Shown one piece after another: positions 6,885 through 7,995 of a stretch of DNA of 7,995 nt (position 1 is the first letter of the stretch; each line of letters opens with the position of its first letter). The notes beneath the pieces were generated by a model. The model was not told where the DNA came from. It searched no databases and saw only the letters and a program-made list of their open reading frames with translations. Source of the DNA: an uncultured Lachnospiraceae bacterium (GTDB lineage Bacteria; Bacillota; Clostridia; Lachnospirales; Lachnospiraceae); NCBI GenBank assembly GCA_905235345.1, contig CAJOLO010000068.1, positions 1-7,995 on the forward strand, written 5' to 3'. Both the position numbers and the translations under genes were made by a program.

Positions 6885-7769
6885 TTACTTTTCAGTAATC
6901 TTTTGTCTTGTATACAGTAAATCATACTCTTTTTTTCCATCCTGATCCAACGGATAACTTTCCATAAAGAGCTCCGCCTTTTCAAAAGCAGTATTATAAT
7001 CCTTTATTTTTTCATAATATACAATTTCATCAAACAATATTTCCTTGATATTCGACTGATCTTTCGCTTCCTTACCGTTTTCAATATACTCCAATGCTTG
7101 TTCCAAATTGCCTTCATTCAGTGATATTGCAGCATATTGTGCATACATAAAACTGTTCATCTCGTGCTTTTGAAGAAAAACATTATAATAAAGCTGCATA
7201 TTATCAAGATCACCCAATTGTCCATAACAGCTTCCCACATATAATACCAGATCTCCATAGCCCTCTTCGTAAGCACTTTGAAGAATAGGCAACGCCTGCT
7301 TATAATCATTCCGTTTATAGTACATAAGTCCTTTTGCAACATTTTCAGACCGGGAAATCGAAACATTATTTTCCTCTGACCAGAATCTAATCTTTTCATA
7401 CTCATAAACAGCAAGCTCATATTCTTCTATATTAACATAGCAATCCGCAAGATATAGCCTAATATCATTATCAAATGTGGTTAATAAAGGTAATTGAGGT
7501 TTCAACGCTTCATTAAAAAGATCTATCGCCCCCTGATAATCACCCTCGTCATATAATATAACTGCTTCTTTCTTTATACTGTATTTGACTCCGTAATATA
7601 CCGCATATGCTAATCCTATAATACAAATAACAAACGCAATTATCTTAAAAACACCTTTGACTGTAACCGATTTTTTCTTTCTCTTCTTTCTTTTTCCAGT
7701 TATATTGTAATTAGGAATTTCATAAATTCCGTATTTATCATGCTTATTTCGACGTCTCCGTCTGCTCAT
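6885..7769 (-). CDS. Membrane-anchored TPR-repeat protein
   Basis: A 294-residue protein with a very basic N-terminus (SRRRRR at 2-7 and GKRKKRKKK at 25-33), one membrane helix (about 42-60, KIIAFVICIIGLAYAVYYG) and a C-terminal domain of tetratricopeptide-like helical pairs. Repeat cores include EAVILYDEGDYQGAIDLFNEAL (68-89, quoted in part), LADCYVNIEEYELAVYEYEKI (107-127, in part), GLMYYKRNDYKQALPILQSA (147-166), LYVGSCYGQLGDLDNMQLYY (176-195) and AAISLNEGNLEQALEYIENG (213-232). By the positive-inside rule the basic end is cytoplasmic and the TPR domain outside, so it probably acts as a protein-binding scaffold at the cell surface. The start at 7769 has GGAGAGG (7783-7777) 7 bases upstream; the ATG at 7790 has none. 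It lies upstream of and in the same direction as the wall hydrolase, but no partner can be deduced from sequence. Confidence 0.85.
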   Translation of the reverse strand: MSRRRRRNKHDKYGIYEIPNYNITGKRKKRKKKSVTVKGVFKIIAFVICIIGLAYAVYYGVKYSIKKEAVILYDEGDYQGAIDLFNEALKPQLPLLTTFDNDIRLYLADCYVNIEEYELAVYEYEKIRFWSEENNVSISRSENVAKGLMYYKRNDYKQALPILQSAYEEGYGDLVLYVGSCYGQLGDLDNMQLYYNVFLQKHEMNSFMYAQYAAISLNEGNLEQALEYIENGKEAKDQSNIKEILFDEIVYYEKIKDYNTAFEKAELFMESYPLDQDGKKEYDLLYTRQKITEK

Positions 7770-7909
7770 AATAAAACCTCTCCACATCATTTCTTAGTTG
7801 TATTGAACCATACATTATATAAAATCAATGATCTTCCTGCTTCATCGTCTCAATTTCTAAGTACTAAACACACTGAAAACAGGAGTGATTTTCATCTGAC
7901 ACATATGCC

Positions 7910-7938
7910 ATTATATATCAGTATGATTATAAAGTCAA
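7910..7938 (-). promoter_or_regulatory. Sigma-A promoter of the TPR gene
   Basis: TTGACT (7938-7933), a 17-base spacer and a perfect TATAAT (7915-7910) on the minus strand. The -35 box overlaps the end of the terminator stem. The predicted start near 7904 implies an unusually long leader of about 135 bases. A second TATAAT at 7819-7814 without a -35 could give a shorter message. The leader (7770-7904) holds no convincing gene; only frames of about 15 codons without ribosome binding sites occur. Confidence 0.7.
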
Positions 7939-7969
7939 AAGAACCGATTATCATAATCGGTTCTTTTGA
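7935..7969. terminator. Inverted-repeat terminator at the right end
   Basis: A perfect 16-bp stem (7935-7950 with 7954-7969), TCAAAAGAACCGATTA and its complement, around the loop TCA. The A-rich and T-rich arms make it usable in both directions. No plus-strand gene precedes it in the window, so it most likely ends a minus-strand gene lying beyond 7995. No stop codon for such a gene occurs between 7970 and 7995. Confidence 0.85.
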
Positions 7970-7995
7970 TAAATTCCGCACAAATTGTAAACTGT

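Overview
The window looks like chromosomal DNA of a low-GC Gram-positive anaerobe, most plausibly a Lachnospiraceae-type Clostridia. This is an inference from AT-rich sequence, strong AGGAGG-type ribosome binding sites, sigma-A promoters with 17-base spacers, compact hairpin terminators, and the mix of Hsp33, a solo prepilin and an SH3b glucosaminidase. Nothing marks it as phage, plasmid or transposon.

Layout from left to right. Bases 1-253 hold the start of a YfbR-type HD-domain 5'-deoxynucleotidase on the minus strand, cut by the window edge. Next, also on minus, come a tRNA-Gly(GCC) with its own strong promoter and terminator (400-560), a single type IV prepilin-like gene (595-1044), and a 700-residue soluble protein of unknown family (1174-3276). 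A 249-bp AT-rich divergent region separates these from a plus-strand pair: a 185-residue membrane-anchored acidic low-complexity protein (3526-4083) and hslO/Hsp33 (4187-5062). hslO has its own promoter, and a terminator-like hairpin starts at about its predicted +1.

hslO converges on a secreted SH3b glucosaminidase (minus, 5127-6752); the two share a perfect 14-bp bidirectional terminator. Upstream of the glucosaminidase, on the same strand but with separate promoters, is a membrane-anchored TPR protein (6885-7769). The right end holds a 16-bp inverted-repeat terminator whose arm also supplies the -35 box of the TPR gene promoter.

Functionally the window is a set of mostly single-gene transcription units: nucleotide clean-up (YfbR), translation (tRNA-Gly), redox-controlled chaperoning (Hsp33), and cell-envelope functions (prepilin, glucosaminidase, two single-pass membrane proteins). 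No clearly new multi-gene system is visible. The least explained items are the 700-residue protein beside a prepilin gene, the acidic anchored protein opposite it, and the hairpin at the 5' end of the hslO message. Three translation starts were chosen by ribosome binding site, which shortens hslO, the glucosaminidase and the TPR protein relative to the longest open frames.
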